Assembly (NCBI GenBank): GCA_038240875.1
Contig: JBBRGG010000181.1
Coordinates: 1 to 7,324 of the forward strand
Origin: JBBRGG01 sp038240875
GTDB taxonomy: Bacteria; Planctomycetota; Phycisphaerae; Phycisphaerales; UBA1924
Direction of reading: 5' to 3'
DNA: 7,324 nt
In this document: positions 1 to 6,843 of the stretch, in pieces
How the letters are laid out: each line of letters starts with the position of its first letter
Position numbering within the stretch: the first letter of the stretch is position 1
Notes under the pieces: model-generated
What the model saw: the letters and a program-made list of their open reading frames with translations, nothing else
Databases searched by the model: none
Told to the model about the DNA's origin: nothing
Program-made: the position numbers and the translations under genes

Positions 1-21
1 GGACGGCCGGACCACCCAAGA

Positions 22-77
22 CAAAGGCACACAAGCAAAGGCAAATTAGCAAAGGCAAATTAGCAAAGGCACACAAG
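22..77. repeat. Four tandem copies of a 14-bp repeat in A-B-B-A order
   Basis: Four contiguous 14-bp units are visible. CAAAGGCACACAAG lies at 22-35, CAAAGGCAAATTAG at 36-49 and again at 50-63, and CAAAGGCACACAAG at 64-77. All share the first eight bases and the terminal AG. Bases 12-20 (ending CCCAAG) resemble the tail of a degenerate fifth unit, and CAA at 78-80 starts another. The array lies about 80 bp beyond the stop codon of the methyltransferase gene, in non-coding sequence. The unit length is not a multiple of three and no open frame uses it, so it is not a protein repeat. Its function is unknown; it could be a slippage-prone minisatellite or a binding-site array. Confidence 0.9.
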
Positions 78-82
78 CAATG

Positions 83-102
83 CCTTCTCTCGGATAGAGA
101 GG
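83..102. other. Small hairpin downstream of the methyltransferase gene
   Basis: TCTCT at 86-90 pairs with AGAGA at 96-100 around the loop CGGAT. CC at 83-84 can extend the stem against GG at 101-102 if T85 bulges out. It starts about 53 bp past the methyltransferase stop codon on the minus strand, a plausible place for a transcript end. Neither strand shows a T-run after the stem, so it is a weak candidate for an intrinsic terminator. An AT-rich run (ATATATAT) follows at about 111-118. Confidence 0.3.
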
Positions 103-155
103 TACTCAAGATATATATGTTTAGAGTTGAAGCTTATATTACTTTGTGAAGACGA

Positions 156-989
156 TTAGTTTGTATAAACGACCAGGCTTGTGCCTTTGATGTGGACGAG
201 GGTGTGAGATTGTGCGAGGGCGTTGAGGGTGGACCAGACGCCACGAGCGCGCCAAGGGCCGCGGTAATCGTGCCAGAGGATGAGGCCGCCGGGCTTGAGC
301 ATGTGCATGGCGAGTCGTGAATCGCTCTCGACATAAGAGCGTGCGTGCGAGCCATCGACGAAGATGAGGTCGTAGAGAGCTTGGTGTGGCGTGATATCGA
401 GGACTTTGCTATCGCCAAAGAGTTGTGTGATTTGCGGCTCGACGTTTGTACCTGAGTAGTAGAAGCGGGTAAAGGCGGACTCTTTGAGTGCGGCGTGGGT
501 GTCGCGCGGGTCGTCGCCATTGCCACGTTGATAGGTTGTGTGTTGATCGGGTGCGAGGGTGAGGGTGACGACGCGAGCGAGGTGGCCGGCGTTGAGTGCG
601 AGGTGGTGGGTGGTCTTGCCGGTGCAGGTGCCAAACTCGAAGATATGGGTTTGGGTGCCTGGTAATGCGCGGGCGCTGGCGGCTTTGGCGAGAGCGGCGA
701 GGATGCAGGATTCGAGGTCGGATATGCCGCCACGGACGCCTAGGGATGGCGTGATGGAGACAAGTGAATCAAGCGAAGGGCCAAGCTCGGTGGTACGAAG
801 TGCGGGAGAGATGTGGCCTGGATCGACGGAGGGGATAGGCCAGCGAAAGAGCAGGCCACGCTGAAGAAGCTTGGCGCGGTCTTTAGAAACGCGTATGAGA
901 AGCGCGAGGCAGAGGATGGAAAGAACGATGCACGCGGCGAGCAATGGCGCGGTCAGGGTAAGGGCGAGGATGATGTTGCATGCGGGCAA
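156..989 (-). CDS. Membrane-anchored class I SAM-dependent methyltransferase (Methyltransf_24-like)
   Basis: This 277-residue protein transfers a methyl group from S-adenosylmethionine to an unknown acceptor. Residues 6-33 form one hydrophobic segment followed by a basic stretch (RVSKDRAK, 33-40). That suggests an N-terminal membrane anchor with the catalytic domain in the cytoplasm. The Rossmann-type domain runs from about 88 to 275. Motif I is IFEFGTCTGKTT (116-127), with the glycine-rich loop that holds SAM. Later come IFVDGSHARSYVESD (209-223), LKPGG (231-235) and LWHDY (238-242). The VDGSHA...LKPGG...HDY series is typical of the Methyltransf_24 and cephalosporin/rhamnosyl O-methyltransferase-like group, where acidic residues such as D212 and D241 can bind a metal or substrate. 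The start is a TTG at 989-987 with no clear Shine-Dalgarno. It is the only usable start before an in-frame stop at 1058-1056 and it includes the whole anchor. The fold is secure; the substrate cannot be told. Confidence 0.85.
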   Translation of the reverse strand: MPACNIILALTLTAPLLAACIVLSILCLALLIRVSKDRAKLLQRGLLFRWPIPSVDPGHISPALRTTELGPSLDSLVSITPSLGVRGGISDLESCILAALAKAASARALPGTQTHIFEFGTCTGKTTHHLALNAGHLARVVTLTLAPDQHTTYQRGNGDDPRDTHAALKESAFTRFYYSGTNVEPQITQLFGDSKVLDITPHQALYDLIFVDGSHARSYVESDSRLAMHMLKPGGLILWHDYRGPWRARGVWSTLNALAQSHTLVHIKGTSLVVYTN

Positions 990-1048
990 GAAGATATTAG
1001 AAAGCGAAAAAATTGCATAGAAGAGAACAGGGCGAATACAAGACGCAC

Positions 1049-1136
1049 TACAGCCTTAAAGCAGTACAGCGTTAAAGCGGAAGAGTGATACAGCAGAAGT
1101 TATAAGCCAAAGGCTGCGCTACAGAGAATAAAGCAG
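1049..1136. repeat. Degenerate 16-17-bp repeats between peptidase and methyltransferase genes
   Basis: TACAGCCTTAAAGCAG (1049-1064) is followed directly by TACAGCGTTAAAGCGG (1065-1080), differing at three of 16 positions. More diverged copies start at 1089 (TACAGCAGAAGTTATAAGC) and 1120 (TACAGAGAATAAAGCAG). The copies fill most of the spacer between the peptidase stop codon and the methyltransferase start. A small inverted repeat, AGCC-AAA-GGCT (1105-1115), lies inside the array. Its four-base-pair stem is too short to call a terminator. No convincing promoter hexamers for the methyltransferase gene were found in this spacer. Confidence 0.75.
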
Positions 1137-1147
1137 TGAGTGGTGTC

Positions 1148-3445
1148 TTACTCGCGTGCAGAAGTTGAGCGTGCGACAAGTTCGGCGATGGCAGTTACCT
1201 CTTTGCCATCGCGGACGTAGATGATTGAGACTTTGTCACCTGGCTTGTGTTCGGCGAGCAGAGGCATCCATGATTCAACGTCTGTGAGGTCCTTGTTGTT
1301 CCATTTGATCATGCGGTCGCCAGATTTGAGGCCTGCTTTGGCGGCGGGGAGGCCTTCTTGAACTTCGCCAACAAGGACGCCTGGCTCGGTGCCGGTGTAG
1401 TCGCCTGGGCTGATGCCAAAGCGAACGCCCACGCGGCTCATGCTCTGGCCAGCGACGGGCGCGCTGGGGTCGGCATTTGGTTCGGCTGGCGCACCTTCCT
1501 GGACAAGGGCATTGGGGACTTGTTCGTTGCCTGAGTCTTTGGCACCGGAGTCTCTGGCGCTAGCACGGCCATTGGCGCTAGTAAACTGGAGTTTGTCGGG
1601 GCGAGTTGCCAAGCCCCACGCGATGCGGGCGGCAAAGTCGGAGACTTGCACGCCACCTTCGGAGTTGATGGTGTCGGCGGTATCGACCACGCGGTGGTAT
1701 TCGGCGTGCAAGCCGGTGTGGACGAAGAGCACGGGAATTTTCGCGGACACAAAGGATGCGTGATCGCTGGGTCCAAGGCCTGAAATCTTTGGGGCAACAG
1801 TCAACGTGGAGGCGTCGAAGTAGGGCTTTAGCCACTCAGCTAACCCGACGCCGGTGCCCACGCCATAAACTTCGACCCTGCCTTCGCGAAGGCGGCCGAT
1901 CATGTCCAAGTTGATCATGGCTTGATGAGTTTCGAGAGGTTGGATGGGGTGCTTGACGTAGAACTGCGAGCCATTGAGGCCTGATTCCTCGGCACAGAAT
2001 CCAATAAGGAGGATTGAGCGCGCGTTGGCGTCGTCGGGAAGATCTTTGTACCAGTTGGCGAGCTGTTGAGCGGCGATGAGCAAGCCGGCGGTGCCTGAGG
2101 CGTTGTCGTCGGCACCAGGGTGGATCTTGCCACGGCCTGCGTTGCCATCGCGTGAGCCGAAGAAGCCATAACCGACGTGGTCGTAGTGAGCACCTATGAC
2201 GACGATTTCGTTGGCGAGAGTGCCTTTGCCTGCGAGAATGGCACCGACGTTGTCGGTCATGAGCGGGACGCGCTTGAGAGCGACGTCGAGGGTGACCGAG
2301 CCAGCAAGGGTTTCGATGCCACCTTTGGCGTCGGCACGCTGGCGCATAGCCATGATGGTCTCGCCGGGGGCCGCGTCGCTACCTGCTAGGCCACGAACGA
2401 GGGCGTCGGCGCCTTCAGCGGACATGATGACGATGGGCACGTCTTTTTGGCGGCTGGTGATGGCCCAGCCATCGAGCTGTTTGGAGCGGTCGTCTTGCGC
2501 GCCGGGCGGGTTGACGATGATGATGGCTTTAGCGCCACGGCTGACTGCTGCACGAACTTTGGGGTCGAGGGCGGCTTTGTTGCTCCAGCGTTCGGTTGCC
2601 CAGGCGCTTTTGCCTTGGTCGTTCATGGGCTCAAAGCGAAAGAGCATGGCGATGGAATCTTTGAGAACGTCGTCGGCGGTGCCTTCGGGATAGGTGGAGT
2701 AGTCGTCGTCGCCATTGACGATCGAGTAGCCGACGAATGAGACAGGGCCGGTGAAGGTGGCGCTGGCGCTGCCACCAGTGGCCTCGAAGTCTTTGCCTGC
2801 GATGAGTGAAACTTCGCCTTTAGGCCCGGTAGCGGTGAGAACCTCGCGGTCTTTGACGACCGAATCTCCAGGGCGCGAAGAGGGGGGCGCTTCAAACTCT
2901 TGGCGATAGGAAGTACGGGGAGCGTCGCCGACGGGGAAGGCGGGTATTAGACCGAAGCGCTTGAAGTGAAATTCGAGATAGTCGGCAGACACACGGTTGC
3001 CTTTGGTGCCTGGGGCGCGGCCTTCCATGAAAGGATCGGCGAGAACGTTGACGTGCTGGCGATAGTCGTTGGTGAGTCGGGCGAGCTCGTCGATGGATGA
3101 CGGCTGGATGCGGAGTGAAGAGCTGATCGCGGGCGCTACGGGAACCATCACGGCGGTTTGGTTTGCGGGCACAACGTCGGCGGCATACAGAGTGGCAAGT
3201 GGTGAGCCAACGCATGCGGCGATGGTGCTGGCGAAAATAAGGAAACGGGTATGGGTTTGGGCGCGCGAGCGGGCACTAGTCGTGCTGGTTATGGGAGTAA
3301 GGCCAAAGACAGAATCGCCACAAGCGTTGCCGCAGGTATATTGAGGCAAAGTTGGCAGCATTGATGGGCACGTCGCGGATGGATTTGGCATGGGAGCAAG
3401 GTTCCAGAGCGTGGTGATATGGACAGGATCAGCCAGGAAAGCCAC
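1148..3445 (-). CDS. Exported M28-family zinc peptidase with PA and PDZ domains
   Basis: This 765-residue protein is a probable secreted or periplasmic metallo-aminopeptidase. The hydrophobic segment RFLIFASTIAACVGSPLATLYA (67-88), with likely cleavage near A88/A89, looks like a signal peptide. About 60 residues precede it. A protease-associated (PA) domain spans roughly 225-370. The M28 catalytic domain (about 395-615) shows the expected co-catalytic zinc residues: H420 in GAHYDHVG, D447 in GADDNASG, the base/ligand pair E486-E487 in AEESGLNG, D514 in NLDMIGR and H584 in EYHRVVDT. A low-complexity, Pro/Ala/Ser-rich linker (about 622-668) leads to a C-terminal PDZ domain (671-757), recognisable from the GVLVGEV, AAKAGLKSGD and VSIIYVRDGKEV segments. 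No catalytic residue is missing. The start shown is a GTG (3445-3443) without a clear Shine-Dalgarno; ATGs at 3391 and 3361 and a TTG at 3349 are alternatives that all keep the signal peptide. The gene is divergent from gcvP. The substrate is not predictable. Confidence 0.93.
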   Translation of the reverse strand: MAFLADPVHITTLWNLAPMPNPSATCPSMLPTLPQYTCGNACGDSVFGLTPITSTTSARSRAQTHTRFLIFASTIAACVGSPLATLYAADVVPANQTAVMVPVAPAISSSLRIQPSSIDELARLTNDYRQHVNVLADPFMEGRAPGTKGNRVSADYLEFHFKRFGLIPAFPVGDAPRTSYRQEFEAPPSSRPGDSVVKDREVLTATGPKGEVSLIAGKDFEATGGSASATFTGPVSFVGYSIVNGDDDYSTYPEGTADDVLKDSIAMLFRFEPMNDQGKSAWATERWSNKAALDPKVRAAVSRGAKAIIIVNPPGAQDDRSKQLDGWAITSRQKDVPIVIMSAEGADALVRGLAGSDAAPGETIMAMRQRADAKGGIETLAGSVTLDVALKRVPLMTDNVGAILAGKGTLANEIVVIGAHYDHVGYGFFGSRDGNAGRGKIHPGADDNASGTAGLLIAAQQLANWYKDLPDDANARSILLIGFCAEESGLNGSQFYVKHPIQPLETHQAMINLDMIGRLREGRVEVYGVGTGVGLAEWLKPYFDASTLTVAPKISGLGPSDHASFVSAKIPVLFVHTGLHAEYHRVVDTADTINSEGGVQVSDFAARIAWGLATRPDKLQFTSANGRASARDSGAKDSGNEQVPNALVQEGAPAEPNADPSAPVAGQSMSRVGVRFGISPGDYTGTEPGVLVGEVQEGLPAAKAGLKSGDRMIKWNNKDLTDVESWMPLLAEHKPGDKVSIIYVRDGKEVTAIAELVARSTSARE

Positions 3446-3452
3446 AAGAGAC

Positions 3453-3458
3453 TTTATA
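3453..3458 (-). promoter_or_regulatory. Possible -10 element for a leaderless peptidase transcript
   Basis: The minus strand reads TATAAA at 3458-3453, with seven bases (GTCTCTT) between it and the GTG at 3445. If this is the -10 box, transcription would begin at or next to the start codon and give a leaderless mRNA, which would explain the missing Shine-Dalgarno. No good -35 hexamer is seen at the usual distance (CTCGTC at 3481-3476), so this remains a weak suggestion. Confidence 0.2.
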
Positions 3459-3548
3459 CGTCCTTTATGTACCGAGACGAGGATTGATTCCCGGGGTAAC
3501 AGTGGTTTTTCATGGGGTGATTGCAGGCGTGAATCGGGTGGGTCCGGG

Positions 3549-3619
3549 GAACGAACCTACTTGTAACCTGACTACGAACCTGCCTGAAATCCGTCTACGA
3601 ACTCGTCTACGAACCTATC
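3549..3619. repeat. Degenerate 12-bp tandem repeat between the divergent peptidase and gcvP genes
   Basis: Six units of 11-12 bp can be laid end to end: GAACGAACCTAC (3549), TTGTAACCTGAC (3561), TACGAACCTGCC (3573), TGAAATCCGTC (3585), TACGAACTCGTC (3596) and TACGAACCTATC (3608). The best conserved core is TACGAACCT; read on the minus strand it is AGGTTCGTA. The period is close to one helical turn, so copies would face the same side of the DNA. The array sits 100-170 bp upstream of the gcvP start codon and a similar distance from the peptidase start. Its role is unknown; an operator array or a decayed minisatellite are both possible. Confidence 0.7.
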
Positions 3620-3705
3620 ATCGTGAGCCTGAGGTTTGTGCTTGGATGTGTACCCGGTCTTTCTGAGCCATGATGTCGCGGGCGTTTGCCTCTCGGCATG
3701 ATTTT

Positions 3706-3709
3706 GGAG
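3706..3709 (+). promoter_or_regulatory. Shine-Dalgarno sequence of gcvP
   Basis: GGAG at 3706-3709 lies ten bases before the ATG at 3720. It supports that ATG as the true start, even though the protein then has about 35 residues ahead of the conserved FxxRHIGP motif. It is the only clear ribosome binding site in the window. Confidence 0.65.
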
Positions 3710-3719
3710 CTTTCTCGGC

Positions 3720-6700
3720 ATGTCAACGATACCCACCCCTGTTTCATCACAGCCTTTGTCACTCGGCCAGCAGACCCGCGTCGCGCTGGGCGCACCAGCA
3801 CAGTTGCTCGACCCATCGGACACGTTCGCGCATCGGCACATCGGGCCATCTGAGGCGGAGATCGCCGAGATGCTCTCATTAATTGGGACGACATCGCTTG
3901 ACACGCTCGCCGACGAGACCGTGCCACCTTCGATCAGGTTCAATCGGACGATGTCGTTGGCGGGGCTTGCCGAATCTGGCGCGGGCGAAGCCGAAACGCT
4001 CGAACGGTTGCACCAATACGCGGCGATGAACAAGGTCGCCAAATCGTTCATCGGCATGGGCTATTACGACACGATCACGCCACCGGTGATCTTGCGAAAC
4101 ATCATGGAAAATCCAGGGTGGTACACGCAGTATACGCCGTATCAGGCCGAGATTGCACAAGGGCGGCTCGAAGCGTTGCTCAATTTCCAGACGATGGTTT
4201 CTGATTTGACGGGTATGCCTTTGGCGGGCGCGAGCTTGCTTGATGAAGCGACCGCCGCGGCGGAAGCGATGGCGATGTGTTTTTCAATCGTGGACGCGGA
4301 CACGCAGTCGCGCGATACCTTTGTTGTCGCCGATGACTGCCATCCGCAGACCATCGCGGTGTGCAAGACGCGGGCCGACGGGCTTGGGATTAAGTTGGTT
4401 GTAGCCAAGGGGCTCGACAGCGGCAAGGGAATGGAAGGCAGCTTTGGGCCTTCGCTCGACCTTGCCGAGATCGATCTTGCCAAGGTCTGTGGCGTGCTCG
4501 TTCAATATCCAACCACCGACGGCCGCGTCGAAAATTATGAGGATCTCGCCAAGAAGGTTCACGAAGCTGGCGCGTTGATCGTCGCGGCGACCGATCTGCT
4601 TTCGCTGTGCTTGCTGCGCCCGCCGGGCGAATGGGGCGCGGACGCGGTCGTGGGAAGCGCGCAGCGTTTCGGCGTACCGATGGGCTTTGGCGGGCCTCAT
4701 GCCGCGTTCATCGCGACTAAGACCGAGTATGCTCGCAAGTTACCCGGACGCATCATCGGTGTCAGCCGTGACGCAACGGGCAATGTCGCGCTACGCATGG
4801 CGATCCAAACCCGCGAGCAGCACATCCGCCGTGAAAAAGCAACGAGCAACATCTGCACGGCTCAGGCGCTCCTCGCGATCATGGCCGGGATGTATGGCGT
4901 GTACCACGGCCCCGATGGCTTGCGCCGAATTGCCGCCCGCACCCACGCGATGGCCGCGGTCCTCGCGACGGGCTTGCGTCAGCTTGGGCACCAAGTGCTC
5001 ACCGACCTCTTCTTTGACACCATCCGTGTGAAGCCAGCTTCCAAGAAAGCCGCCGACGTCGCCGCTGCGGCGCTCGCGCGAAACATGAACCTGCGTGTGT
5101 ACGCCGACGGCACGCTAGGCATTTCCTGCGACGAAACCACAACCAAGGCAGACCTCGCCACGATCATCCAGTGCTTCAGTGATGGCGTTGCGACAACCGG
5201 CGCGTTCTCTGCGGACGCGCTACTCAGTGAGGCGATGGTTGAGTATCCACCTTTGTTCGCTCGTCAAAGCGGCTACATGACCCATCCGGTTTTCAATACG
5301 TACCACAGCGAGACAGAACTCCTGCGGTACATCTTCAAGCTCATGGGCCGCGACCTTTCGCTTGCGCACAGCATGATTCCTTTGGGTTCGTGCACGATGA
5401 AGCTCAATGCGACCAGCGAGATGATCCCCGTGACCTGGCCCGGTTTTTCCAAGCTGCACCCATTTGTGCCGTCGGATCAGTCCAAGGGCTATCGCAAATT
5501 GTTCACGGATCTTGAACGCTGGCTTAGCGAAGTGACAGGGTTCGCCGCAATGAGCTTACAGCCCAACGCGGGCGCACAAGGCGAATACGCCGGCCTCATG
5601 GTCATCCGCGCGTTCCATCACGCTAACAACAACGCTCATCGCAACGTCTGCCTCATCCCCGAATCTGCCCATGGCACAAACCCCGCGTCCGCAGTCGTCG
5701 CAGGCATGCGTGTGGTCTCGGTCGCCAACGACGACAAGGGCAATGTTGATCTTCCTGACCTTCGCGAAAAAATCGAAGCCCACAAGCACGAGCTCGCGGC
5801 ACTTATGGTCACCTATCCATCGACCTATGGCGTCTTTGAAGACGAAATCGCACAGGTCTGCCGACTCGTCCACGACGCTGGCGGGCAGGTCTACATGGAC
5901 GGCGCGAACATGAACGCACAAGTTGGCTTGTGCCGACCCGGCGATATCGGCGCCGATGTGTGCCATCTCAATTTGCACAAGACCTTCTGCATTCCGCACG
6001 GCGGGGGCGGCCCAGGTATGGGCCCCATCGGCGTCGCGGCTCATTTGGCCCCCTTCCTTCCCGGGCACCCGGTTTCTTCCCCCTTCGCCGACGGTGAGCA
6101 GCCCGGCGCAGGCGTCAAAGCCATCGGCCCAGTTTCCGCGGCTCCTTGGGGCTCGTCGAGCATTCTGACTATTAGCTGGGTGTACATCGCGCTCATGGGC
6201 GCGGCGGGCCTTCGCAAGGCCACGCAAGTTGCCATCCTGAACGCCAATTACATGGCCAAGCGACTCGAAGGCCATTTCGACGTGCTGTATAAGGGCGCAC
6301 GAGGCCGCTGTGCACACGAGTTCATCATTGACTGCCGAGCCTTTGATAAGGCGGCGGGCATCAAGACCGAAGACATCGCCAAACGCCTCATGGATTACGG
6401 CTTCCACGCGCCGACGATGTCCTGGCCCGTCCCAGGCACGCTCATGATCGAGCCCACCGAGAGCGAATCCAAGCCTGAGCTTGATCGTTTCTGCGACGCG
6501 CTCATCGCGATCCGCGAAGAAGTTCGCGCGATCGAAGAAGGCCGAATGAGCAAGACCGACAACCCGCTCAAGAACGCGCCGCACACCATCGGCATGGTCA
6601 CCAAGGAAGAATGGAAGCACCCCTACTCGCGCCAGCAGGCGGCGTACCCCGCGGCGTGGCTCCGCGATAGTAAGTTCTGGCCCTATGTGGCCCGCGTCGA

Positions 6701-6761
6701 TAACCCCTATGGCGACCGCAACCTCGTCTGCTCGTGCCCGCCGATGGCGACGTACGTGTAA
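3720..6761 (+). CDS. gcvP: Glycine dehydrogenase (aminomethyl-transferring), glycine cleavage P protein
   Basis: This cytoplasmic PLP enzyme decarboxylates glycine and passes the aminomethyl group to the lipoyl arm of GcvH. It is the first step of the glycine cleavage system, which feeds one-carbon units to tetrahydrofolate. The protein is the single-chain form, with the two halves that are separate GcvPA and GcvPB subunits in other bacteria. The N-terminal half opens with FAHRHIGPSEAEI (36-48) and contains YTQYTPYQAEIAQGRLE (135-151) and FGGPHAAF (323-330). The C-terminal half has IPLGSCTMKLNA (553-564), QPNAGAQGEYAGL (614-626), ESAHGTNPASA (648-658) and HLNLHKTFCIPHGGGGPG (749-766), where K754 is the expected Schiff-base lysine. 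It ends in the usual YGDRNLVCSCPP (997-1008). At 1013 residues it is somewhat longer than the roughly 950-960 usual for the family, partly through a longer N-terminus. It is intact. Neither gcvT nor gcvH is adjacent, and no glycine riboswitch pattern is recognisable in the 274-bp upstream region. Confidence 0.98.
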   Translation: MSTIPTPVSSQPLSLGQQTRVALGAPAQLLDPSDTFAHRHIGPSEAEIAEMLSLIGTTSLDTLADETVPPSIRFNRTMSLAGLAESGAGEAETLERLHQYAAMNKVAKSFIGMGYYDTITPPVILRNIMENPGWYTQYTPYQAEIAQGRLEALLNFQTMVSDLTGMPLAGASLLDEATAAAEAMAMCFSIVDADTQSRDTFVVADDCHPQTIAVCKTRADGLGIKLVVAKGLDSGKGMEGSFGPSLDLAEIDLAKVCGVLVQYPTTDGRVENYEDLAKKVHEAGALIVAATDLLSLCLLRPPGEWGADAVVGSAQRFGVPMGFGGPHAAFIATKTEYARKLPGRIIGVSRDATGNVALRMAIQTREQHIRREKATSNICTAQALLAIMAGMYGVYHGPDGLRRIAARTHAMAAVLATGLRQLGHQVLTDLFFDTIRVKPASKKAADVAAAALARNMNLRVYADGTLGISCDETTTKADLATIIQCFSDGVATTGAFSADALLSEAMVEYPPLFARQSGYMTHPVFNTYHSETELLRYIFKLMGRDLSLAHSMIPLGSCTMKLNATSEMIPVTWPGFSKLHPFVPSDQSKGYRKLFTDLERWLSEVTGFAAMSLQPNAGAQGEYAGLMVIRAFHHANNNAHRNVCLIPESAHGTNPASAVVAGMRVVSVANDDKGNVDLPDLREKIEAHKHELAALMVTYPSTYGVFEDEIAQVCRLVHDAGGQVYMDGANMNAQVGLCRPGDIGADVCHLNLHKTFCIPHGGGGPGMGPIGVAAHLAPFLPGHPVSSPFADGEQPGAGVKAIGPVSAAPWGSSSILTISWVYIALMGAAGLRKATQVAILNANYMAKRLEGHFDVLYKGARGRCAHEFIIDCRAFDKAAGIKTEDIAKRLMDYGFHAPTMSWPVPGTLMIEPTESESKPELDRFCDALIAIREEVRAIEEGRMSKTDNPLKNAPHTIGMVTKEEWKHPYSRQQAAYPAAWLRDSKFWPYVARVDNPYGDRNLVCSCPPMATYV

Positions 6762-6843
6762 GCGAAGTGATGAATTGCGGTTGCGTTGCTTCGGTGGTCC
6801 GGTCATCCCGGCCGGGTTGCATGAAGACAAGTTCAACGAACAT

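Noticed and set aside
22..77. CRISPR array
   Set aside because: The 14-bp units are directly adjacent with no unique spacers, the unit is far shorter than a CRISPR repeat, and no cas gene is nearby.
134..733. A Ser/Thr/Pro-rich 199-codon frame on the minus strand
   Set aside because: It overlaps the methyltransferase in another frame of the same strand and is low-complexity, with no domain. The methyltransferase frame shows clear conserved motifs.
813..1088. A highly charged 91-codon frame on the plus strand reaching into the spacer at 990-1088
   Set aside because: Most of it is antisense to the hydrophobic anchor of the methyltransferase, which automatically yields charged residues, and the rest is read from the 16-bp repeats.
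3484..3666. A 60-codon frame upstream of gcvP that could be a leader peptide
   Set aside because: It starts with TTG without a Shine-Dalgarno, and its repetitive RLRTRLRT segment is simply the 12-bp DNA repeat translated. It shows no run of regulatory codons and no attenuator hairpin.
3446..3719. Glycine riboswitch upstream of gcvP
   Set aside because: It was looked for because glycine riboswitches often precede gcv genes, but none of the conserved core segments or tandem aptamer pattern could be seen by eye.
6807..6816. Perfect palindrome CCCGGCCGGG downstream of gcvP
   Set aside because: It is a ten-base GC palindrome without a loop or T-tract and can arise by chance in GC-rich DNA. The nearby hairpin at 6844-6872 is the better terminator.
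5556..6836. A 426-codon open frame on the minus strand opposite the second half of gcvP
   Set aside because: It lies antisense to a perfectly conserved enzyme, its composition (rich in Arg, Ala, Gly, Val, Asp, His) is what the reverse complement of GC-rich codons gives, and it has no recognisable domain. Long antisense frames are usual in such genes.
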